A stretch of 64,000 nucleotides of DNA from NCBI GenBank assembly GCA_944326265.1, contig CALVDE010000014.1, positions 1-64,000 on the forward strand. The letters are read 5' to 3'. The stretch comes from an uncultured Bacteroidales bacterium. Its GTDB lineage: Bacteria > Bacteroidota > Bacteroidia > Bacteroidales > UBA932. Of the stretch, positions 37,406-44,750 are shown in pieces. The notes below the pieces were generated by a model that saw only the letters and a list, made by a program, of their open reading frames with translations, was not told the origin of the DNA and did no database searches. Made by a program: the position numbers and the translations under genes. How positions within the stretch are numbered: position 1 is the first letter of the stretch; every line of letters begins with the position of its first letter.

Positions 37406-37909
37406 ATGATATCGATAATAGTAGCAAAAGCGCGTAACAACTCTATCGGACGCGGCAATCAGATGCTCTGGCACATATCCGGGGACCTTAAATACTTCAA
37501 GCGGGTGACGCTGGGTCATCCTGTTGTCATGGGTTACAATACCTGGCTTTCGATAGGGGAGAGGCCCTTGCCCGGTAGGAAAAATATCGTGGTGAGCCGC
37601 CGTCACACTGCTCCGGAAGGCTGTGAGGCGGAGTTCTGCGGCACTTTGGAAGAGGCTCTGGCCAAAGCTCAGGCCTCGGGACCCGGTGCGGAGGAAGTGT
37701 TCGTCATAGGCGGAGGACAGCTTTACAGTCAGGCCATGCCGCTGGCGGACAGGCTGTATATTACGGAAGTGGAGGCCGTCATCGGTGATGCCGAGGTGTT
37801 CTTCCCCGGGATAGAGCCGGCTCACTGGCGGGAGGAGACCCGCTCCGAGCTCCTGCATGACGACCGCTCCGGTTATGATTATTCATTCGTAACCTATAGC
37901 AGATTATGA
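37406..37909 (+). CDS. folA: dihydrofolate reductase
   Basis: NADPH-dependent reduction of dihydrofolate. The 167-residue protein shows IIVAKARNNSIGRGNQMLWHISGDLKYFK split over the N-terminal strand and the W-x-x-x-x-D active site, then GYNTWLSIGERPLPGRKNIVVSR and FVIGGGQLYSQAMPLADRLYITEV. It follows thyA in the standard order, and its last four bases overlap the transporter start. Confidence 0.97.
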   Translation: MISIIVAKARNNSIGRGNQMLWHISGDLKYFKRVTLGHPVVMGYNTWLSIGERPLPGRKNIVVSRRHTAPEGCEAEFCGTLEEALAKAQASGPGAEEVFVIGGGQLYSQAMPLADRLYITEVEAVIGDAEVFFPGIEPAHWREETRSELLHDDRSGYDYSFVTYSRL

Positions 37910-39246
37910 GAGACAATTTCAAATCCTCTTTCGGAGTGCTGGTCGCCATGGCCGGCTCTGCCATCGGTCTGGGCAATCTGTGGCGTTTCCCTTATCTGAT
38001 GGGCACCAACGGCGGTGCGGCCTTCATCATCATCTATCTGGTGCTGGTCTTCCTGCTGTGCCTGCCTATCATGATGTCGGAGTTCGTGGTGGGCCGCCGC
38101 AGTCAGGTCAATGCGGTCCGGGCCTTCAAGGTGCTGCATCCTAAGGGCCATTGGGGACTGGTCGGCGTGCTGGGTGTGCTGGCATCGGTGGCTCTTATCG
38201 CGTTCTACTGCGTGGTGGGAGGCTGGACCATAGACTATCTGGTACATTCGGTGTCGTTCTCTCTGCCTGAGCAGGGGGCTTCGGAAAGCTTCTTCGCTGC
38301 TGCCGTCTCATCGCCGTGGCGGACACTTGCCTACACCTGGGTGTTCCTGCTGCTGACAGCTCTCGTGCTGCTGGCCGGCATCAAGGACGGCATAGAGCGG
38401 TACACGAAGATCATGATGCCGCTGCTCTTTCTCACGATTATCGTCATCGCAGTCCGCTCTGTCACCCTGCCGGGAGCCGGTGCCGGACTGGAGTTTCTCT
38501 TCAGGCCCGATTTCTCCAAGGTGACGGCAAATACATTCCTGGATGCCCTGGGACAGGCCTTCTTCTCCCTGAGTATCGGATGCGCCACTATCCTGACTTA
38601 CGGCTCGTATGTCAAGAAGCACGAGAAGATCGTCAAGCTCTCCTCGCTGACAGCCGTTTCCGACACGTTTTTCGCTATCCTGGCCGGTCTTGCCATCATG
38701 CCGGCAGTATTTGCCTTCGGCATATCCCCGAGCGAGGGGCCCGGCCTGCTTTTCGTTGTGCTGCCTGATATATTCGACCAGATGGCAGGAGGAGGCGTGA
38801 TATCGATACTGTTTTTCTTCGTACTCTTCATTGCGGCCATAACTTCGTCCATATCCCTGCTGGAGGTGTCGGTGACCTTCCTTATCGAAGAGTGCCGGCT
38901 GAGACGGCGTACGGCTGTACTGCTCTCGTCGCTGGTATGCCTGGTGCTCTGCTCGCTCTGCGCCCTGTCAGGCGGCGTGCTTTCGGACATCCGTATCCTG
39001 GGCAGGACATTCTTTGACTTCTTCGACATGATATCGGCCAATTTCCTGATGCCCCTGTGCGGGCTTCTGGTGGTGGTCTTCGTCGGCTGGAAGATGAAGC
39101 GTACGGCCTTTGTGGACGAGCTTTCCAACGGGGGGACTCTGCCCAACAGGCGGCTGTACGATATCATCTTCTACATGGTGCGCTACGTGGCCCCGATAGT
39201 CATAGCGGTCATCATGATTTTCGGCTGGCTCCAGGCTCTCAAATAA
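37906..39246 (+). CDS. sodium-dependent transporter, NSS/SNF family
   Basis: A 446-residue membrane protein with about 11 helices. The first helix carries the family sodium/substrate signature GSAIGLGNLWRFPYLMGTNG, and helix 6 the unwound region ALGQAFFSLSIGCATILTYGSY. Bacterial NSS proteins (MhsT/LeuT/TnaT-like) import amino acids or related compounds with Na+. Four-base overlap with folA suggests co-transcription, though no functional link with folate is evident. Substrate unknown. Confidence 0.92.
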   Translation: MRDNFKSSFGVLVAMAGSAIGLGNLWRFPYLMGTNGGAAFIIIYLVLVFLLCLPIMMSEFVVGRRSQVNAVRAFKVLHPKGHWGLVGVLGVLASVALIAFYCVVGGWTIDYLVHSVSFSLPEQGASESFFAAAVSSPWRTLAYTWVFLLLTALVLLAGIKDGIERYTKIMMPLLFLTIIVIAVRSVTLPGAGAGLEFLFRPDFSKVTANTFLDALGQAFFSLSIGCATILTYGSYVKKHEKIVKLSSLTAVSDTFFAILAGLAIMPAVFAFGISPSEGPGLLFVVLPDIFDQMAGGGVISILFFFVLFIAAITSSISLLEVSVTFLIEECRLRRRTAVLLSSLVCLVLCSLCALSGGVLSDIRILGRTFFDFFDMISANFLMPLCGLLVVVFVGWKMKRTAFVDELSNGGTLPNRRLYDIIFYMVRYVAPIVIAVIMIFGWLQALK

Positions 39247-39250
39247 AATG

Positions 39251-39281
39251 TTTTGTAAATAAAAAAAATGCCTTATCTTTG
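39251..39281 (+). promoter_or_regulatory. tRNA-Ala promoter
   Basis: TTTTG at 39251-39255, an 18-base spacer and TATCTTTG at 39274-39281 match the Bacteroidota promoter pattern, 26 bases before the tRNA. Confidence 0.65.
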
Positions 39282-39307
39282 CAGTCCCACTTAGGTGAGT
39301 GGGTGAC

Positions 39308-39381
39308 GGGGCATTAGCTCATTTGGCTAGAGCGCGACACTGGCAGTGTCGAGGTAACCGGTTCGACTCCGGTATGCTCCA
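39308..39381 (+). tRNA. tRNA-Ala (anticodon GGC)
   Basis: A 74-base cloverleaf. The acceptor stem GGGGCAT pairs with ATGCTCC and contains the G3-U70 wobble pair that identifies alanine tRNAs; position 73 is A. The anticodon arm is CGACA-CTGGCAG-TGTCG with anticodon GGC. The T-arm reads CCGGTTCGACTCCGG. CCA is not encoded. A terminator follows, so it is a single-tRNA unit. No integrated element is visible at its 3' end. Confidence 0.97.
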
Positions 39382-39387
39382 CTCGGG

Positions 39388-39416
39388 ACACAACTCTTTG
39401 CGGGTTGTGTTTTTTT
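39388..39416 (+). terminator. terminator after tRNA-Ala
   Basis: ACACAAC (39388-39394) pairs with GTTGTGT (39404-39410) and is followed by a run of Ts. Confidence 0.8.
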
Positions 39417-39446
39417 GTTTCAGGCACCTTTGTCCGTCCCGCCAAA

Positions 39447-40346
39447 CTACTGCAGTACGTATTCGATAATCTCGCCGTACTCACTGATTATCCCTGTTAT
39501 CGTAGCATTTGACAGATTGTGATACTTGTACAGAATTATCCGGTTCAGCTGATTCTGTGAACACATAAATTTGTTCAAGTCTAAGTTTTTCCGTAAGTCC
39601 AGGGAGGTCAGAAGGTTGTCACTGCAAGACAATTCCGTCAGTGCCGTATTGGCATAAAGGTTAATCTCAGAAATCCGGTTGGAGCTGATATTCAGTACAG
39701 TCAGTGCGGTAGCGGCACTTACATCCACGTTGTCAAGCCGGTTATTGCTGCAATTAAACCATTGCAGGGAGGTATTCCTGCTTACGTCAAGCGATTCAAT
39801 CGAATTGTACTCGCAATCAAAATATTGCAGGACGGTATTCTTGCTTACATCAAGCGATGCGATTGAATTATAGCTGCAGTCAAAATGCTCCAGGACGGTG
39901 TTCTTGCTCACATCAAGAGAGGAAAGCATATTGTAGTCACAATACAATAATGTCAGTTCAGGGTTATTCCCCACTTCCAGAGCAGAAAGCTGGTTTGAGC
40001 TGCAATTCAACTTTGTCAGGGAGGTATTGCTGCTGACATCGAGATCTGTCAACAGGTTGCCGTAGCAAAAGAGTTCTGTCAGGGAAGTAAAGTATGCGAG
40101 TTCTTCCATGCTGCTGATGTCGGCCAGGCTGACATCCAGGATTGTAGCCATGCCGGCTTCTTTCTCGGAAATCTGTCCGTCTTTGTTTATGTCAACGGTG
40201 TTGCGTGGATTTTCCAGAATAGCCTGCAGGAATTTCTGGTCCTGGAACTGAATGACAGGGCTGTTGTCTGTCCAGGAATTCTTATTGCATGATATGGCAA
40301 GAGGAAGCATCAGTATGGACAATGTGAGAAAAACTGTTTTTTTCAT
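39447..40346 (-). CDS. leucine-rich-repeat surface lipoprotein
   Basis: I start at the ATG at 40346 (MKKTVFLTLSILML), giving 299 residues with lipobox LAISC near residue 20; a promoter at 40380-40410 supports this over an upstream in-frame ATG. After a spacer comes an EF-hand-like calcium loop, DINKDGQISEKE, then about nine 21-residue repeats of the form LxxLxCSxNxLxxLDVSxNT, an internalin-like LRR solenoid. It probably sits on the cell surface or outer membrane and binds protein or glycan. Some repeats are nearly identical in DNA. No anchor other than the lipid is seen. Confidence 0.88.
   Translation of the reverse strand: MKKTVFLTLSILMLPLAISCNKNSWTDNSPVIQFQDQKFLQAILENPRNTVDINKDGQISEKEAGMATILDVSLADISSMEELAYFTSLTELFCYGNLLTDLDVSSNTSLTKLNCSSNQLSALEVGNNPELTLLYCDYNMLSSLDVSKNTVLEHFDCSYNSIASLDVSKNTVLQYFDCEYNSIESLDVSRNTSLQWFNCSNNRLDNVDVSAATALTVLNISSNRISEINLYANTALTELSCSDNLLTSLDLRKNLDLNKFMCSQNQLNRIILYKYHNLSNATITGIISEYGEIIEYVLQ
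39718..39969. repeat. 63-base coding repeats in the LRR gene
   Basis: CTTACATC-like starts recur at 39718, 39781, 39844 and 39907, an exact 63-base period (21 codons). The units at 39781 and 39844 are the most alike. This is recent unit duplication, which could change repeat number. Confidence 0.8.
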
Positions 40347-40379
40347 TTGTTGTATGGTTTTATCGGTTAATAATTGAAA

Positions 40380-40410
40380 CAAAGTTATGGAAATTTTCAA
40401 CATGGCCAAA
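40380..40410 (-). promoter_or_regulatory. promoter of LRR lipoprotein gene
   Basis: On the minus strand TTTG (40407-40410), a 19-base spacer and TAACTTTG (40380-40387). The ATG at 40346 follows 33 bases later. Confidence 0.65.
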
Positions 40411-40458
40411 TGTCAGGTAGAGATATCCGCCCCGGGACATCCCCGGAATCTTGACGTA

Positions 40459-41460
40459 TCAGCGGGTGAATGCGGTACCGGGCTGCCTGTCCAGTTCAAA
40501 ATTGCGGACGCGGAGGGCGGTGTTGCGCCTCAGGTGATCCTGGTAGAGGGTGAGTTCCTGCAGATGGTAGTTGCCCAGGGGAAATGTCGATGCCAGGGAC
40601 GGCGCATAATAATGCTCCGGGTCCAGGCCGTCTACTATCAGCAGATGGTGGTCAGTGTCGACGGTGACGGTCACGGAGTCGTTGAGCTCGGCGGGGGTGG
40701 CGTTTGTGGTCCAGTTCACCGGATTGATGCAGACATCGCTGGGGGAGAGGACCCCGCAGGCCGCATCGGGGGTAGCTACGGAGTTGTAGCATATAATGGT
40801 GCCGGTGCCGGTCGAGTCCATGGCCGGAAACAGCTGGGGGTATTGCGCCAGCTCCTCGTCCGAGATGCGGTAGCCGATGGCGTAGGCGGCGGCCATCCGT
40901 CCGTATGCTTCTGCCGGGAGATGCTTGACCAGTTCCACCACTGCCTTGCCGCCCTGACTGAATCCGGCCAGGACGAACGGTTTCCCGTTATTGTAATGCT
41001 CCAGATAATAGTCGAATGCCTCGCTGACATCATCCATCGACAGTGGGAACAGCTCCTCGACCGCCGTCTCTCCGTCCATCCAGACGTTGAGGGTTATCTG
41101 CCGGTAGTAGGGGCAGTAGAATCCGTATTGTCCCTGGGCGAAGATGTCCTCGGCCAGCTCGACCGAGGGCATGAACGCCTCTATGTGGTCGGTACGGCTG
41201 TAGTCCGAATAGCGGCAGAGCTGTCCGTCCTCAGCAGTCCAGTCCCAGACGCAGGTGGGCAGGATGTAGAAAATGTCCGCTTCCGGGGCCGTTGCCGGTT
41301 CTGAGATATACCAGGCCGCCTTGTCCGACCAGTCGGGAGCTGCGGGTATAAAAGTATCAGTCCCGCCGCTTTGGGTGCGGCAGGACGATACTGAAACTGT
41401 TGCGAGTGCCGCCAACGTGAGCAGCAGTACTGTGGATTTACTTAGTGCCGAAGAGTACAT
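40459..41460 (-). CDS. DUF3089-type lipoprotein, alpha/beta-hydrolase-like
   Basis: A 333-residue protein with a lipoprotein-type signal (lipobox VSVSSC near residue 27). The mature part matches the DUF3089 layout: ADIFYILPTCVWDW, AGQ-like GQYGFYCPYYRQITL, and the nucleophile elbow LAGFSQGGKAVVEL with its Ser near residue 180, so it is probably an esterase-like hydrolase. It overlaps the stop-distal part of the upstream peptidase gene by 23 bases and is likely co-transcribed with it. Substrate unknown. Confidence 0.8.
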   Translation of the reverse strand: MYSSALSKSTVLLLTLAALATVSVSSCRTQSGGTDTFIPAAPDWSDKAAWYISEPATAPEADIFYILPTCVWDWTAEDGQLCRYSDYSRTDHIEAFMPSVELAEDIFAQGQYGFYCPYYRQITLNVWMDGETAVEELFPLSMDDVSEAFDYYLEHYNNGKPFVLAGFSQGGKAVVELVKHLPAEAYGRMAAAYAIGYRISDEELAQYPQLFPAMDSTGTGTIICYNSVATPDAACGVLSPSDVCINPVNWTTNATPAELNDSVTVTVDTDHHLLIVDGLDPEHYYAPSLASTFPLGNYHLQELTLYQDHLRRNTALRVRNFELDRQPGTAFTR

Positions 41461-43087
41461 CGGGGCCTTGGATGAAGAATATGTCCTTGGGAATACCGGC
41501 TGCGTTGATGCGGTCGAGGTCGGCCTGGAGAGCGGGGGTGATGCCGCCGTTCTTGGCGCGGAACTCGGTGGCGAATGTCACGTCACCGTTGCCCTGGGTG
41601 GTCAGGATGAGGTCGGCCCATGCGTTGATGGCTGCCTTGGACTTCTCGAAGTCGATTACGTAGAGACCGTCGGCATTGCGGGAGAAGGCGCCCTGCTGCT
41701 CCATGAAGTTGAAGCACATCATATTGGCCTTGCCGTGTGACGATGCGGCTCCGAAACGTACCGAGCGGAAGATGCCCGCGATATAGGTGGTGACGGCATC
41801 CTCAATGCTGATACCGGTGATCTCGCCTTTCTCTATGAGGTTGCATACCATGAAGAGTCCGAGGATGTCGGCCTTGGCCTCTTCCCACGATGTCTTCTCG
41901 GTGCCCATGGCCGCGTCTACGCTGCCCTTGCCGTTGATGGTCTCCTTGATGCCCAGGCCGTGAGCTACTTCATGGAAGGTTACGTTCCAGAAGAAAGCAT
42001 CGAATTTCAGGTGCTCGTGGTCTTCGGGAGCGAGTACCAGCTCACCGATGGGGAGGAGGATCTTGTCGAATTTGGCCTGCATCGAGTTGCGCAGCTGGAG
42101 GCGGCGGGTACCCTTCATGGCGTGTACGCGCTCGTCGTTGGGCAGGTTGATGGCGATGGTCTTGCTGCCGGCGTTGCAGTCTCCGGCATAGTAGACCACG
42201 TCATAGACGTTGAGGTCGGAGGAGGTGCCGGGTACGAAGGTCTTGTATTCGGGCTTGCAGGGCAGCTCTTTCTGCAGGGCGGGGAGCATGGCCACGAACT
42301 TAGCCAGGTCCTTGCTGCGCTCGGTGTCCTTGAGCAGGATGAATGCTTCGTATGAGGTCTTGGTCTCCTGGAACTTGTCGTCGTAGCTCTCGATAGGGCC
42401 GATGACGAAGTCTATCCTGCTGTCCTTCATGTCCATCCAGGCCAGGTCGCTGGGGAGGTAGTCGTCAGTCCTGAAAGACTCGATGCGTTTGAGAAGATAG
42501 TTTTTCAGGCCCGGATCCTCGGCCAGACCGGCGGCCTGCTGCATGAGCTCACACATGCGGTTTACCTGTTCGGCGTACTCCTCGTGGTACCATACGGTCT
42601 TCAGCTTGCCGTTCTCATCGCGGCGGAGCACTGTGTACCAGGATGACTTATTCGGGTCATCGTAGGCGTTGAACTCCTCGAGGGTGATGTCCTCGGGATA
42701 ATAGGTGCATACGTCGGGCTTTGCTCCGTAGCCGTCGATGAATGGCTTGTTGTCATCGAGGCGGTCCCAGGGGCCGTAGTTGATGTAGGCGAACTGCCTG
42801 GCGTATGGATCGGCGACCTGGTCCATCAGGCTCTTGTCCCCGAATGTCTGCTGCCAGAACAGATCATCGGCGATCTGGCCGATCTGAAAGAAAAGTTCCA
42901 CGATCTGCCGCTCGTTGTCGCTCAGCTGTGCGGCCAGCGGCGATGTCAGTTCAAATGGAGCGTACTCCTCGACTTTCTGCTTCATGCTTGATTCTGTCTG
43001 GTTTCCCGCGCAGGAAGTCACTCCTGCAACTGCCGCAGCTCCGATCAGGGCCGCGCAGACGGTTTTGGCTGTGATGTTGACTTTCAT
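41438..43087 (-). CDS. dipeptidyl-peptidase III-like metallopeptidase (M49)
   Basis: Probably releases dipeptides from peptide N-termini. I start at the ATG at 43087 (MKVNITAKTV), giving 549 residues with lipobox GVTSC near 25, because the longer start at 43108 is only five bases after a TATATTTG box. The zinc motif is the short HEVAH (about 372-376) followed by EEAKAD (about 402-407), not the longer HExxGH of classical M49 enzymes. A pentapeptide HExxH form is known in some bacterial M49 members. The lipid signal suggests periplasmic or surface location, whereas the eukaryotic enzyme is cytosolic. Confidence 0.82.
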   Translation of the reverse strand: MKVNITAKTVCAALIGAAAVAGVTSCAGNQTESSMKQKVEEYAPFELTSPLAAQLSDNERQIVELFFQIGQIADDLFWQQTFGDKSLMDQVADPYARQFAYINYGPWDRLDDNKPFIDGYGAKPDVCTYYPEDITLEEFNAYDDPNKSSWYTVLRRDENGKLKTVWYHEEYAEQVNRMCELMQQAAGLAEDPGLKNYLLKRIESFRTDDYLPSDLAWMDMKDSRIDFVIGPIESYDDKFQETKTSYEAFILLKDTERSKDLAKFVAMLPALQKELPCKPEYKTFVPGTSSDLNVYDVVYYAGDCNAGSKTIAINLPNDERVHAMKGTRRLQLRNSMQAKFDKILLPIGELVLAPEDHEHLKFDAFFWNVTFHEVAHGLGIKETINGKGSVDAAMGTEKTSWEEAKADILGLFMVCNLIEKGEITGISIEDAVTTYIAGIFRSVRFGAASSHGKANMMCFNFMEQQGAFSRNADGLYVIDFEKSKAAINAWADLILTTQGNGDVTFATEFRAKNGGITPALQADLDRINAAGIPKDIFFIQGPDVLFGTK

Positions 43088-43113
43088 TTGTCGGTAGTGT
43101 TTATTCATTTTTG

Positions 43114-43121
43114 CAAATATA
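43114..43121 (-). promoter_or_regulatory. -7 box of M49 peptidase gene
   Basis: The minus strand reads TATATTTG, an exact TAnnTTTG match, 26 bases before the ATG at 43087. It makes the in-frame ATG at 43108 unlikely. Confidence 0.5.
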
Positions 43122-43153
43122 TGGATTTCGAAGCAAATGAAAAATTTTTGAGG

Positions 43154-43184
43154 TTCTTTCCATTATTTTACAAATTGGAAAGAA
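43154..43184. repeat. inverted repeat at the 3' end of fic
   Basis: TTCTTTCCA (43154-43162) and TGGAAAGAA (43176-43184) form a perfect 9-base inverted repeat around 13 bases, spanning the fic stop codon. The same arm sequence recurs in the inverted repeat upstream of fic (44505-44539). No T-run makes it a standard terminator. Confidence 0.75.
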
Positions 43185-44478
43185 TCTGCTCAAAGGAATC
43201 GCTTTTGATATATGCCTTTTTTACCTTGTTCACGGCAATTTCTTTCAATAATCCGAGCTGTACAAGCTTGATGATGTCAGATTTTGCAGTTGTGGGAGTT
43301 ATTCTGAACTTGACCTGGACATCTTTTACAGTCATAACCTCATTCGGATTGTCATCAAACATCTTTATGATTTCAGCTTGTCTTTCATTGATGCCTGACT
43401 TCCCCAGATATTGATGAGCGGCTTCCCGCTCTTTGGTCTTTCTTTTTATGTATTCCTGCATATCCCTGAATGCCAACTCGAGAACTCTCATATGGTATGT
43501 TATGAAATAGCCCAGATCATTGTTCTCGATTTCCGCGTACAGAAAGGATTTTTCGTAAGAGGGTTTGGAGCGGTAAATGATGCGGGATATTGACAGATAT
43601 TCCATCAGCCAATAACCCTGACGCAGCATATACCAGTAAAAGATTGCCCGTGCAGTCCGTCCGTTACCGTCAACGAACGGATGCATGTATGCAATCATGT
43701 AATGGATGATAATTCCTTTTATGATAGGGTGGATATATGGTCTGGATTCATGGTTGTTGAAAAAATCACACAATGTTTCCAGGAAATGAGGCAGTTCTGT
43801 ATATGTCGGAGGTGTGTGTACAATCTCATGGGTAATGGCATTCTCCACGACGACCTGGTCATTTTGACGGAACCGGCCAGAATCTTCAGGATTGTCCAGC
43901 GTGCTGTCAGTCATCAGCCGGTGAACCTGGAGCAGCAGTTCTGTTGTAAGCGGCTCCGACTTATGCGTGACGATAAACTGAATTGTCTCATAGTTGTTGA
44001 AAATCATCTGCTGGGACTTATCAGCGGGGGACATTTTCTTGCGCAGCATTTCCTTGGCTATCCTGCGTGTTGTAGAAGCTCCTTCCATCATACTTGAAGA
44101 TATGGCCTCTTCCATAAGGGAACTTATAAGATACCGTCCCTTTGTTTTTTCAGGTATAGTGGTTTCATACTCCCATCTTCCCCCGAAGTTCATATCAAAA
44201 GAATGACATTGCCGCTGCATTCTGTCGGTCAATGCGAAGTGGATATTGTATTTTCCCCAATTTCTGACGGATACGTTGGAAATGAATCTCTGGGCTTTTA
44301 TCAGAGCCCATAACTCATCCGGAGACTTGTGGGAGGAATTTCTGCTATACTTTACTTTATCCCAATATTCGTATTCATCATTCAAGTCTTCAATAAAAGA
44401 ACGCAGTTCTTTATTTCGCTGCAGTTCCATAATGGCTTGAAGCAGGCTGTGCTGAGGTATGTCAGGGGCTTTTTCCAT
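43168..44478 (-). CDS. Fic-domain protein with winged-helix C-terminus
   Basis: Fic enzymes usually transfer AMP to target-protein hydroxyls. From the ATG at 44478 (MEKAPDIPQ) the protein has 436 residues; a -7 box (44494-44501) directly upstream supports this over an upstream in-frame start. It shows the inhibitory-helix motif SSSMMEGA (pattern S/T-x3-E-G) N-terminal to the core, so a self-inhibited class II Fic, and the catalytic loop HPFVDGNGRTAR. The last ~70 residues (VMTVKDVQVKFRITPTTAKS) look like a winged-helix DNA-binding domain. No antitoxin gene adjoins. Target unknown; autoregulation is possible. Confidence 0.9.
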   Translation of the reverse strand: MEKAPDIPQHSLLQAIMELQRNKELRSFIEDLNDEYEYWDKVKYSRNSSHKSPDELWALIKAQRFISNVSVRNWGKYNIHFALTDRMQRQCHSFDMNFGGRWEYETTIPEKTKGRYLISSLMEEAISSSMMEGASTTRRIAKEMLRKKMSPADKSQQMIFNNYETIQFIVTHKSEPLTTELLLQVHRLMTDSTLDNPEDSGRFRQNDQVVVENAITHEIVHTPPTYTELPHFLETLCDFFNNHESRPYIHPIIKGIIIHYMIAYMHPFVDGNGRTARAIFYWYMLRQGYWLMEYLSISRIIYRSKPSYEKSFLYAEIENNDLGYFITYHMRVLELAFRDMQEYIKRKTKEREAAHQYLGKSGINERQAEIIKMFDDNPNEVMTVKDVQVKFRITPTTAKSDIIKLVQLGLLKEIAVNKVKKAYIKSDSFEQILSNL

Positions 44479-44493
44479 ACTTTTAGTTTTTTG

Positions 44494-44501
44494 CAAAAAT
44501 A
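44494..44501 (-). promoter_or_regulatory. -7 box of fic
   Basis: The minus strand reads TATTTTTG, matching TAnnTTTG, 15 bases before the ATG at 44478. The inverted repeat at 44505-44539 covers where the -33 element would be. Confidence 0.55.
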
Positions 44502-44504
44502 GAA

Positions 44505-44539
44505 AATTCTTTCCAATATGGAAAGGATTGGAAAGAATT
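44505..44539. promoter_or_regulatory. operator-like inverted repeat upstream of fic
   Basis: AATTCTTTCCAAT (44505-44517) and ATTGGAAAGAATT (44527-44539) form a perfect 13-base inverted repeat around a 9-base spacer that holds a further TGGAAAG. It abuts the fic -7 box, so a bound protein would block the promoter. Fic itself, with its winged-helix tail, is a candidate ligand. Confidence 0.65.
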
Positions 44540-44750
44540 TGTAGATACTGTTCAAAAAGTAGAATAGTCAAGGTAATTTACTGTAGCATCCAACTCTCGT
44601 TTTGAGAATCCGGAGAGGACTGTGGTATCGTCATATCGAGTAGTCTCAATGTTCTTTGATTTCTTACCCCAACAAAATTACATGTATATGGATTTGGACG
44701 GCCTAATTACTCTAAGCATTTTTATTATGTTTTATATCCATCTTTGTCCT

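Noticed and set aside
36560..37858. A 432-codon minus-strand frame over thyA and folA
   Set aside because: Both plus-strand genes are certain by their active-site motifs; the opposite frame is an artefact of GC-rich codon use.
40387..41304. A 305-codon plus-strand frame opposite the DUF3089 gene
   Set aside because: The minus-strand protein has a lipobox and a GFSQGG nucleophile motif; the plus-strand translation is Gly/Val-rich without domains.
44572..44750. Possible small gene between fic and mod
   Set aside because: A short plus-strand frame runs through here into mod, but its translation shows no signal peptide or domain, and no promoter box was found.
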